Below the pieces are notes generated by a model, which was given only the letters and a program-made list of their open reading frames with translations, ran no database searches and was not told the origin of the DNA. A DNA stretch of 64,000 nucleotides, from the NCBI RefSeq assembly GCF_002850255.1, contig NZ_CP022523.1, positions 62,001 to 126,000 of the forward strand. The letters run 5' to 3'. Origin of the DNA: Pseudoalteromonas sp. NC201. GTDB lineage: Bacteria; Pseudomonadota; Gammaproteobacteria; Enterobacterales; Alteromonadaceae. Position 1 is the stretch's first letter. The number at the start of each line of letters is the position of its first letter. The translations under genes were made by a program, and so were the position numbers. Of the stretch, positions 57,060 through 64,000 are shown one piece after another.

Positions 57060-57172
57060 TATAATGTGATTTTAATTTATGGTTATTCGCATAGAATGGC
57101 CTGTGTATTCACACTTACATCCCTTCATTGTTTTACCCATGATGTGTTTGGCCGCCGCTGCGGCCTTTTTTT
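57060..57172 (+). ncRNA. Candidate small RNA ending in a strong terminator
   Basis: The 410-base gap 56971-57381 has no ORF. A TATAAT at 57060-57065 is followed 84 bases later by the hairpin GGCCGC-CGCT-GCGGCC (57150-57165) and seven T (57166-57172). No plus-strand gene lies between, so a short transcript of about 100 nt is likely. The family is not recognised, and the -35 spacing is not good. Confidence 0.4.
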
Positions 57173-57381
57173 ATTTAGTCTATTATTTCGATAATCTCTA
57201 CAGCTGACTCTCAGCGTTTAAATCCCTTGCCATCAAGTCGAATGAACATGGCCTTCTGAACTTATTGTGAATTTTATGTTTTTATTGGGTTAAAATAATT
57301 GAATTTTTTATTTTTATTGTGTAGTTTATTTTTTAACCAAGGTTTCTTGGTTGTTAACATAATAAATATAAGGAGAGCAAG

Positions 57382-57750
57382 ATGAAACAAAAAATAACTA
57401 AGATACTTGCAGCTATTGCACTAGTTGGTACCTGCAGCGTTGGCGCAACAGAGTTGAATTGCGACCTACAAGTGAAAAGAGGTGGCAACGTCATCGGTAA
57501 CGGACAAACCTGCTTTGGTATGGACTTCTCATTTGGCAACTCAACTACAGGTAAATTTTACTTAACAAATATCAGCAAGCCGATTAACAAAGTGATTTGG
57601 AATGGTGATGCAAACTGCTCCGGAGGTGTTGAATGTGCACTTACTGTTTATGCGTATCAAACACATACAGCAACGGCGACTATCTTATACAAAGATGGCA
57701 CATACGAAGAAACGAATGTATCACGTATCTCGTATGAAACTGGTCACTAA
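57382..57750 (+). CDS. Small secreted four-cysteine protein 1
   Basis: A 122-residue exported protein with signal peptide (cut after SVGA near residue 23). The mature 99 residues contain four Cys (LNCDLQV, QTCFGM, ANCSGG, VECALT), probably two disulfides, and a beta-rich fold (FYLTNISKPINKVIWNGD). GGAG is eight bases before the ATG. It is adjacent to a close paralogue. Function is unknown. Confidence 0.75.
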   Translation: MKQKITKILAAIALVGTCSVGATELNCDLQVKRGGNVIGNGQTCFGMDFSFGNSTTGKFYLTNISKPINKVIWNGDANCSGGVECALTVYAYQTHTATATILYKDGTYEETNVSRISYETGH

Positions 57751-57787
57751 AAATTACTTAACTTATTCTTAATCAAAGGAAATAATA

Positions 57788-58159
57788 ATGAAATCAACAT
57801 TAATTGCTTCAGTATTGGTTGTACTAGGTGGCCTGTCTTTTAGTTCGCAAGCGGCAGATTTAAAATGCTCTTTGAACGTGAAATCAGGCGGTAATGTGTG
57901 GGGTAACAATACTAGCTATTGTTCTGGAATTGATTTTTCTTTCGGTAATTCAACTTCTGGTAAGTTCTATATCGCAAATGCCACTAAAGCGATTAGTAAA
58001 GTAATTTGGAATGGTGATGCGAGCTGCAGCGGTGGTACGACGTGTAACATGACCATTCGTGCTTATCGTCAGTACAATGCGACTGCAACTATTCTTTATA
58101 CTGATGGTACATACGAGACGACAAACTCTGCTCATATTGATTATGAAACCGGGTTCTAA
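57788..58159 (+). CDS. Small secreted four-cysteine protein 2
   Basis: A 123-residue paralogue of the previous protein, about 55-60% identical by eye in the mature part, with all four Cys kept (LKCSLN, SYCSGI, ASCSGG, TTCNMT) and the shared DFSFGNSTTGKFY-like and YETG ends. Signal cut after SSQAA. AAAGGA precedes the ATG. It is 37 bases after the first copy, then a terminator. The pair looks like a tandem duplication with continued selection. Confidence 0.75.
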   Translation: MKSTLIASVLVVLGGLSFSSQAADLKCSLNVKSGGNVWGNNTSYCSGIDFSFGNSTSGKFYIANATKAISKVIWNGDASCSGGTTCNMTIRAYRQYNATATILYTDGTYETTNSAHIDYETGF

Positions 58160-58181
58160 GTCTCGACTTTTATAATAAAAC

Positions 58182-58205
58182 AGCGGGAAAGCCTTTTCCC
58201 GCTTT
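58182..58205. terminator. Bidirectional terminator
   Basis: A perfect 9-bp stem AGCGGGAAA (58182-58190) with 58195-58203, loop GCCT. It ends the small secreted-protein unit and, on the other strand, the fructokinase operon. Confidence 0.8.
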
Positions 58206-58210
58206 AGGTA

Positions 58211-59182
58211 TTAACCTAACAAAGCCTCAGGGTTGAAGGAAGAAAACCGTTCAGACACATCTATAAGCGTTGGCATAAAGGGCATGACACCTTTGTGTTC
58301 ACAAGTAAACGCACCACATTTCACAGCAAAGCTAAGTGCCTTTTTTACGGTTGGGAAGTTTTGCACTAGTGTATCTTTTGAGATCCCATGTTGGCTGAGT
58401 TGAAATAGAAACCCTGCCATTAAGCTATCCCCAGCGCCGGTTGTATCAACCGCATCAATAGTAGGAGAGGCGACGGAATAAAAGTCTTTAGCTGTTAATA
58501 CACTGCAAGGGTTTGGCCCATCGCTTGAGATCACCGCTTGTACGCCGACACTGAGTAACCAATCTAAATAGCTAGCCTCTCTCATGTTCTTTTCTTCAGC
58601 AAGATATCTCAGCTCATCTTTACTTACTTTTAATATGTCGACATAGGGGTAGCAAGCCTCTATACGTTCGGATAAGCAAGATAAGTCCTGCCATAGATTC
58701 AAGCGCAGGTTAACATCAAATGAAATTAATTGATTATGAGCCGCAGCAGACTTTAATAACGCCATGGTGGTACTTGTCACTTCTGCATCGGTAAGCGTGT
58801 TGGAGCAAAAATGAAATATCCCGTGATCTGGCCATTGCAAATGCTCAAAGTCTTTTGGGCGGATTGCAATATCAGCGGTACTGTTGCGGTAAAACGAAAA
58901 GCTTCGTTCTCCTTGAGCGTCTAGGTGGACGATAGCCAAGGCGGTTTGCGCTCCTTTTATGGATACACAATATTCGGTTCCAACAGCATATAGCGCCAAG
59001 GTTGATTTTAATTGCAGCGAAAAGGGATCTTCAGCAAAACCTCCCACAAACCGAGCACTGCCACCAAGTTTAGCAAAGCCTACCGCCACATTCGCTGGAG
59101 CGCCGCCAGCAATAGGTTTAAAGCTACCGTCGCCGGTAGGTAACAAATCGATAAGCATCTCGCCAAAACATGTTAATTGCAT
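58211..59182 (-). CDS. PfkB-family fructokinase
   Basis: A 323-residue sugar kinase. The N-terminal PfkB signature GGAPANVAVGFAKLGG and the C-terminal DTTGAGDSLMAGFLF (catalytic Asp, anion hole) are both present. Beside sucrose phosphorylase it would phosphorylate the fructose released from sucrose. It follows the TonB-dependent receptor gene by 15 bases in an operon. Confidence 0.85.
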   Translation of the reverse strand: MQLTCFGEMLIDLLPTGDGSFKPIAGGAPANVAVGFAKLGGSARFVGGFAEDPFSLQLKSTLALYAVGTEYCVSIKGAQTALAIVHLDAQGERSFSFYRNSTADIAIRPKDFEHLQWPDHGIFHFCSNTLTDAEVTSTTMALLKSAAAHNQLISFDVNLRLNLWQDLSCLSERIEACYPYVDILKVSKDELRYLAEEKNMREASYLDWLLSVGVQAVISSDGPNPCSVLTAKDFYSVASPTIDAVDTTGAGDSLMAGFLFQLSQHGISKDTLVQNFPTVKKALSFAVKCGAFTCEHKGVMPFMPTLIDVSERFSSFNPEALLG

Positions 59183-59197
59183 AACTACTACCCCTAA

Positions 59198-61591
59198 TTA
59201 GAAACGGTATTTTAAAGTGACAGACGTAGTTCTGCCGTTAATACTGCGAGCGCGAATAATATTGTTAGTTGGAATTACACCTTCCTCGGCTTCTGTTAAT
59301 CCAGTGGTATCAAAGAGATTGTTTACGTTTAACGCGATATTGAAGCGTTCAGTCAGATCATAACTTGCAAACGCGTTGACCTGAGTGTAACCGTCAAATT
59401 TTAACTCGTTGTTGTCTTGTGCGTACGCGTCAGTGGTGCCGATTAGGCTTAAACCGATAGCACCTTGATCGAAGTTATATTTACCCAATAAGGAATAAAC
59501 AAAGTCAGCTTGCCGTCTTGGCGTGTTACCCTCGACTTCGGGAGTGAGTGCATCTTTTGCGATTTCAGCATCGGTCCAAGTTAAGCTACCTCGTAAGTCG
59601 AAGGAGCCAATAAAATAGACACCTTCAAGTTCAATACCTTGTGCTTCGTATTGCCTGTCAAAGAACTTTTGGCTGGTTGCCTCAAAGTTTTGCTCTTCTG
59701 TTTCGGCGTAAAATAAAGTTGCAAATAGACGACCTTGTTCAAACTTTTGTTTGATACCAAATTCATATTGTGTCACTTCATCCACAGCGTCTTCATCAGC
59801 AACACTGCCATCAATATTCACTTTACCGAACAATAGTCTGTCTGCATTTGCACGACCGCCCTCACTAAATCTGCCGAATATGGCGCTGCTTGAGGTCATT
59901 TGGTAGTTTGCGCCGACAGAGTAACTTGTGTAACTCCAATCGTAATTAACTACATTGGGGTTAGCGAGATCGATGGCTGCAACTTGCTCCTCTGGCTTCG
60001 AAATAGTGCCATCACGGTTGATATCTACACGAGATGTTACAGCACCTGCAAATGTACCTGTCGCTTTACCTGAATCATGACGCACACTCGCATCAACTGA
60101 AATATCGCCGAGCTTTGTTGAAAAGGCGATATATGGGGCACGAGTATCGTATTCAGTGTCGTAGTTGCGCTGGCAGCAATTTCCCCAATAGGGCGTACCG
60201 TAGGCATATAATCCGTTTTCAGAATATGCAGTGCCATCCGCAGCGGCCACGTTGACAAGCGCTGCGTTATCTCCTTTAACCTCGAGCAAGTATGAATTCC
60301 ATAACCAAGACATATTGATATTTTGCGATGACATGAAGTAGCCGAAGGTGAGTGACGTGTCAGTACCAAATGACTTGGTGAGCTTTAGGTCATTCATGAT
60401 GTTGTCGAAATCATTCATTTCCACTTCGAAGGTATGAACGCGCATTAGTAGTGCTTGATTGAACGCTTGATCCGTTTTTGGTCCGTTGGCAAAGGTGAGT
60501 GTTGCACCGGTACCGGCTATGCTCTCGGCAATTGCTTGGCTATTAGCGACCTCAGCAGGGAAAGGCGACATAAATGTGCCTGAGATACTCGACTTTCTGG
60601 ACCTGTTTTCGATTTGCCAGTCATTACCTAGTTTGAAATTTGCTTCAAAGCCGATACTATCAACAACAGGGTGCATTCCGTCTCGCATATCCCCTTGACG
60701 AATTTGATTGTTACCACCTAAGCCTTGCGTGGCGGTGAAATAAACAGAGTGAGGTGTATCTGACAGTACATCAAAGCCGCTGATGGAGTCGCCATTAGAA
60801 TACATTGGCATAGGAAGGTAGCCTGCTGTTTTATCATCAAGGTGTTTTATATACAAACGAACGTAGCCACTTTCAAATTCCTTGGTGATATTGGCTTTGA
60901 GTTGGCCGCCTTTATTTGCGGTATAGCCGGTGTCACGTGGGCCTTCACCTTGGCGCACAAAGCCACCAATATGAAATTTTATGTTGTCACTTAAATAACT
61001 CCCATACTCAAAATCAGTTCTAAACTCGTCATAATCTACACCAAACGTGGTGGCAACACTGCCTGACTCATTTTCACCCGTTTTTGAAATCAAGTTAATA
61101 ATGCCTCCGGGAGCGTCGCTGGCGGCAGTCGAAGCCGAGCCACCACGAATAGACTCGATTGACTCCACGGTATTATCAAGGCGCATAAAAATATCGGCGT
61201 TACCAAAAGCAATGTCACCAAACTGCAAAATAGGCAAGCCATCTTCTTGTAACTGCAAAAATTTAGCGCCACCGGATGCGACAGGAAGACCACGTACAGC
61301 GATATTTGCATTACCTTCACCACCGGTTGATTCAGACCTTACACCAGGAATTAGTTTGAATGCTTCAGCGGTAGTTCTGGGGATTGCAACAGAGATTTGT
61401 TCCAGTCCTATGCTGCTAACAGAAACACTCGATGCCATAATGGTTGTTCGCTTTGGTACACCCGTTACGACTATTTTCTCGAAGCCATCGGCAGGCGTAG
61501 TGTGTGCTTTTTCTTCAGCGGCCGCCGAGTGAGAGATTGCAAGCGTGAGTGCGCTGAGTGTAAATAGGGTGGTTTTGATTGTTGTCATCAT
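59198..61591 (-). CDS. TonB-dependent receptor of the sucrose locus
   Basis: A 797-residue receptor with signal peptide, TonB-box-like EKIVVTGVP near residue 38, plug motifs KLIPGVRSES and IAVRGLP, a 700-residue barrel and a final Phe (KYRF). The position in the sucrose locus, shared with fructokinase, and an operator upstream suggest sucrose (or sucrose-containing oligosaccharide) uptake through the outer membrane, as known for other marine gammaproteobacteria. RBS AAGAGG supports the tandem Met start. Confidence 0.85.
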   Translation of the reverse strand: MMTTIKTTLFTLSALTLAISHSAAAEEKAHTTPADGFEKIVVTGVPKRTTIMASSVSVSSIGLEQISVAIPRTTAEAFKLIPGVRSESTGGEGNANIAVRGLPVASGGAKFLQLQEDGLPILQFGDIAFGNADIFMRLDNTVESIESIRGGSASTAASDAPGGIINLISKTGENESGSVATTFGVDYDEFRTDFEYGSYLSDNIKFHIGGFVRQGEGPRDTGYTANKGGQLKANITKEFESGYVRLYIKHLDDKTAGYLPMPMYSNGDSISGFDVLSDTPHSVYFTATQGLGGNNQIRQGDMRDGMHPVVDSIGFEANFKLGNDWQIENRSRKSSISGTFMSPFPAEVANSQAIAESIAGTGATLTFANGPKTDQAFNQALLMRVHTFEVEMNDFDNIMNDLKLTKSFGTDTSLTFGYFMSSQNINMSWLWNSYLLEVKGDNAALVNVAAADGTAYSENGLYAYGTPYWGNCCQRNYDTEYDTRAPYIAFSTKLGDISVDASVRHDSGKATGTFAGAVTSRVDINRDGTISKPEEQVAAIDLANPNVVNYDWSYTSYSVGANYQMTSSSAIFGRFSEGGRANADRLLFGKVNIDGSVADEDAVDEVTQYEFGIKQKFEQGRLFATLFYAETEEQNFEATSQKFFDRQYEAQGIELEGVYFIGSFDLRGSLTWTDAEIAKDALTPEVEGNTPRRQADFVYSLLGKYNFDQGAIGLSLIGTTDAYAQDNNELKFDGYTQVNAFASYDLTERFNIALNVNNLFDTTGLTEAEEGVIPTNNIIRARSINGRTTSVTLKYRF

Positions 61592-61629
61592 TTGCCTCTT
61601 GTTATCGTTGTCAAACTCGTGCGGTCTAT

Positions 61630-61663
61630 TAAAAATAAACTTAATCGATTAAGTTTATTTTTA
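61630..61663. promoter_or_regulatory. 34-bp perfect palindrome, LacI-type operator
   Basis: A perfect palindrome of 17-bp arms centred between 61646 and 61647, core ACTTAATCGATTAAGT, 39 bases upstream of the receptor start. The same core is at 63145-63160. The CG centre and AT arms are typical of LacI-family sugar repressors. Confidence 0.82.
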
Positions 61664-61771
61664 GCACAATTTAATTTGGTTGCAATTAAAAATTAATCAA
61701 TAATTCAAACAAAATTTTAATGCTTTGGTTTTTATGAATTTTAACCCGTGAAAAATTTGTGGTTGGAGGGG

Positions 61772-62998
61772 TTACACTCGCTGCAACTTAGCGTTTTTGC
61801 TCAATAGTAAGCGGGCAGGGTCCTTTAACCAGTTGTACAGCATGGCCGCAAAGAGTAAAAATGCAAACCCAGTCGCAAGTACAAAGCCATAGCTAACATG
61901 GCCAAAGTAATCGCTCACCATGCCCATCAGAAGTGGTGCTAGCGCAGCTGAAAGCGCGGTGAAGAACAACATCACACCAGCAACAGAGCCATGCTGAGTT
62001 TTGTCAAAACAGGAGATCCCTTTTGAGTTTAATGTTGGGTAAATCATAGACATAAATAAACCACTTAGCGGGAGCGTATAGATAGCGGCATTAACACCAT
62101 AAAGATAAGTCAAAAAATAGCATACAAATATAGCAAAGCTCAGCGCTAGCATTACGCTTTGCCAACGGTACTTAGCGAGTAACCATACAGCCATAAAGCG
62201 ACCTACTGCACGTAAAATAAAAAAGATGGTGAGGGCATAAGTTGCAAGCCAAGTTAAATCACCTTGGTAATCCTGTAATAAAGTGGGCATCCAGACATAA
62301 ATTGCGACTTCAGTTGCAACGTAGAGTGCTATGGCGAGGGAAAAGCCAAGTGCATATTTGTTCTTGAGCATCGCTGCTGTGTGTGAGAGGCCCGCATTGT
62401 TTTGTGCATGAGCGGTATTAAACTTGGGAAACTCAGTGCTTAAAGTCACGATACTGAGTATTAAGCACAGCCCACCAGCAAGCACATAAAGATAGGTCCA
62501 ACTCACCCCCTGTATCAATAGATAACTGACAATTGCAGGGCCAATTATCGCGCCGATGGCAAAGAAGCCTTCGACTTTATTCATGGTTTGAGTATGTTCT
62601 TGTGCGCCGTCAGAAATGTCGCCTAGAAGAGCGAGGGCCCCTGTTTTAAATAGGCCAATGGCTAATCCAATCACACATAAAAGCATTAAAAACATGGTGA
62701 AAGTTTCACCCAGTGCGAACAAGAAACATGCGGATGAAAATAGCATGAGGCCAATTAACACCGTGAGCTTACGACCTATTTTATCTGCCAAAAATCCTAA
62801 ACATAAGCCGCTAAAGGCAATTAAAATCATTGGCGCATAGTGAAAGGCGCTGGCTTGGGTCATGCTAAGTTGATATTCGCTGATCAGTGTTGGAATGATC
62901 ACGCCAACGGCGTCTGATGTCATCGCAAACATCAAAAACATCATATAAGTTAACCAGCGCAATGTGTTGAGCTGAGTGTGATTTGACTTGCTGCTCAT
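61772..62998 (-). CDS. MFS sugar permease
   Basis: A 408-residue transporter with about 12 helices and the MFS loop motif GFLADKIGRKLTVLIG. It sits between the receptor and the sucrose phosphorylase, divergent from the latter across an operator, so sucrose import through the inner membrane is inferred. A TGA/T-rich stretch follows the stop without a clear terminator. Confidence 0.82.
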   Translation of the reverse strand: MSSKSNHTQLNTLRWLTYMMFLMFAMTSDAVGVIIPTLISEYQLSMTQASAFHYAPMILIAFSGLCLGFLADKIGRKLTVLIGLMLFSSACFLFALGETFTMFLMLLCVIGLAIGLFKTGALALLGDISDGAQEHTQTMNKVEGFFAIGAIIGPAIVSYLLIQGVSWTYLYVLAGGLCLILSIVTLSTEFPKFNTAHAQNNAGLSHTAAMLKNKYALGFSLAIALYVATEVAIYVWMPTLLQDYQGDLTWLATYALTIFFILRAVGRFMAVWLLAKYRWQSVMLALSFAIFVCYFLTYLYGVNAAIYTLPLSGLFMSMIYPTLNSKGISCFDKTQHGSVAGVMLFFTALSAALAPLLMGMVSDYFGHVSYGFVLATGFAFLLFAAMLYNWLKDPARLLLSKNAKLQRV

Positions 62999-63144
62999 TG
63001 TTCACCTCTTGAAGGGCTTTGTTATGTAGCTGGTCTACTTCTTTACATAAGACTGAGTGTAATACTAATCTGCATTAAGCGAATTATTTTTAGTAGAACG
63101 CTACGATAAAACTTGATTATTGTTTGTTCATGATTAAAGATATA

Positions 63145-63160
63145 ACTTAATCGATTAAGT
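63145..63160. promoter_or_regulatory. LacI-type operator, second copy
   Basis: ACTTAATCGATTAAGT, a perfect 16-bp palindrome identical to the core at 61630-61663, in the divergent region between the MFS permease and sucrose phosphorylase genes, 24 bases before the latter's ATG. Confidence 0.85.
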
Positions 63161-63184
63161 CTCAACTTTTTTAATGAGTAAATT

Positions 63185-64000
63185 ATGAAAAACCAAGTTC
63201 AGTTGATCACGTATGCTGACCGCCTGTCTGGCGGCGGCCTTGCACAATTAAATACGTTACTAACGGGCCCGTTAGCTGGACTATTTGGTGGTGTCCACAT
63301 TTTGCCTTTTTACTATCCAATTGATGGTAGTGACGCAGGTTTCGACCCGATTGACCATGCCAAAGTCGACGAGCGATTGGGCGATTGGCAACATATTAAG
63401 TTGATTGCCGAGCACTATGAGGTAATGGCAGATCTTATCGTTAACCATGTGTCAGGAGAGTCAGCAGAATTTGCAGATGTGTTGGCTCATGGCCAAGAGT
63501 CACAGTTTTGGTCGATGTTTTTAAAAGAAGAAGATGTCTTTCCTAATGGCATTACGCAAGTGCAAGCGCAAGCAATTTATCGTCCGAGGCCAGGAAGTTG
63601 CTTTTCTAAAAAGGTGTTAGCGAGTGGCGAAGTTGTAGATTTTTGGACCACTTTTACTGATAACCAAATTGATATTAATGTTGAGTCAGAAGCGGGGCGC
63701 GCTTATTTAGAAAAAGTCTTAACATTGTTTGCAGACAGTGGAGTGAAAATTATTCGACTAGATGCCGCAGGATATGCAATCAAACGCGCAAATACCAGCT
63801 GTTTTATGACTGATGAGGCCTTTGCTTTTATCAATCAATTATCTAAGCGCGCCAATGAACTTGGCATGGAAACCATTGCCGAAATTCACAGTTATTACAA
63901 AACTCAAGTAGAGGTTGCCAGCAAAGTCGACCGTGTTTATGATTTTGCGCTCCCTCCGCTTATTTTACACAGTTTATTCAATAAAGATTTTTCGGCTTTA
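63185..64000 (+). CDS. Sucrose phosphorylase (GH13_18), cut by the window end
   Basis: The first 272 residues of a cytoplasmic sucrose phosphorylase, which makes glucose 1-phosphate and fructose from sucrose and phosphate. GH13 signatures are GVHILPFYYPIDGSDAGFDP, DLIVNHVS, nucleophile Asp193 in IIRLDAAGY and acid/base Glu233 in TIAEIHSYY. The family is about 490 residues long, so almost half is missing. No SD-like site is strong at ATG 63185, but the N-terminus aligns with known members. Confidence 0.9.
   Translation, partial: MKNQVQLITYADRLSGGGLAQLNTLLTGPLAGLFGGVHILPFYYPIDGSDAGFDPIDHAKVDERLGDWQHIKLIAEHYEVMADLIVNHVSGESAEFADVLAHGQESQFWSMFLKEEDVFPNGITQVQAQAIYRPRPGSCFSKKVLASGEVVDFWTTFTDNQIDINVESEAGRAYLEKVLTLFADSGVKIIRLDAAGYAIKRANTSCFMTDEAFAFINQLSKRANELGMETIAEIHSYYKTQVEVASKVDRVYDFALPPLILHSLFNKDFSAL

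Noticed and set aside
57026..57065. TTGACT/TATAAT promoter pair
   Set aside because: The gap between the two hexamers is 28 bases, too long for a standard sigma-70 promoter; only the -10 is kept as weak evidence.

Overview
The window looks like chromosomal DNA of a marine gammaproteobacterium of the Pseudoalteromonas/Alteromonadales type. The evidence is moderate-to-low GC, several TonB-dependent receptors, a Fur-type iron-reduction operon, a very large cadherin/Ig-like surface protein and a chromosomal integron with its own integrase. The genus is inferred from gene content and style; no rRNA or tRNA gene was seen.

Region 1 (1-23.5 kb): A 1278-residue Ser/Thr kinase / cyclase-like / AAA ATPase fusion and a small acidic protein are transcribed leftward. 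Divergent from them is a rightward series: a secreted beta-propeller protein, an aspartyl/asparaginyl-hydroxylase-like oxygenase, a PRMT-like methyltransferase, a GNAT acetyltransferase, a DUF6916-like protein and three consecutive phage-tail-collar (MdpB-like) proteins. A secreted subtilase and a 3995-residue repeat protein follow. The repeat protein carries a sorting-signal-like segment, a second signal-peptide-like segment and an outer-membrane beta-barrel in one frame. Three different protein-modifying enzymes beside three collar proteins and a kinase make this the best candidate for an undescribed system.

Region 2 (23.7-37.9 kb): A lipoprotein is followed by a leftward operon of TonB-dependent receptor, phosphodiesterase and PhoD-like phosphatase, probably for organophosphate scavenging. 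Then come a gamma-glutamylcyclotransferase-like protein, a large DUF6351-like hydrolase, a periplasmic solute-binding protein, a PepSY iron-reductase operon behind a Fur box, a LysE exporter and two unknown genes.

Region 3 (38.0-49.8 kb): A chromosomal integron. The integrase gene has a LexA box and an attI-like site, but the protein lacks the catalytic H-x-x-R arginine box. Six cassettes can be bounded by matching ends. The array is broken by a Y1 transposase with a 205-bp tandem duplication, an IS110/IS1111 element with a structured 3' end and a truncated IS1182-type transposase. A second Y1 transposase fragment marks the far end.

Region 4 (49.9-57.0 kb): A short KdpD/KdpE two-component system lies directly upstream of KtrA/KtrB-type potassium uptake genes, then an S66 peptidase, a GNAT, a BASS transporter and an EamA transporter.

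Region 5 (57.0-64.0 kb): A possible small RNA and two tandem secreted four-cysteine proteins precede a sucrose-use locus of fructokinase, TonB-dependent receptor, MFS permease and sucrose phosphorylase (cut by the window end). Two copies of one palindromic operator suggest control by a LacI-type repressor that is not in the window.
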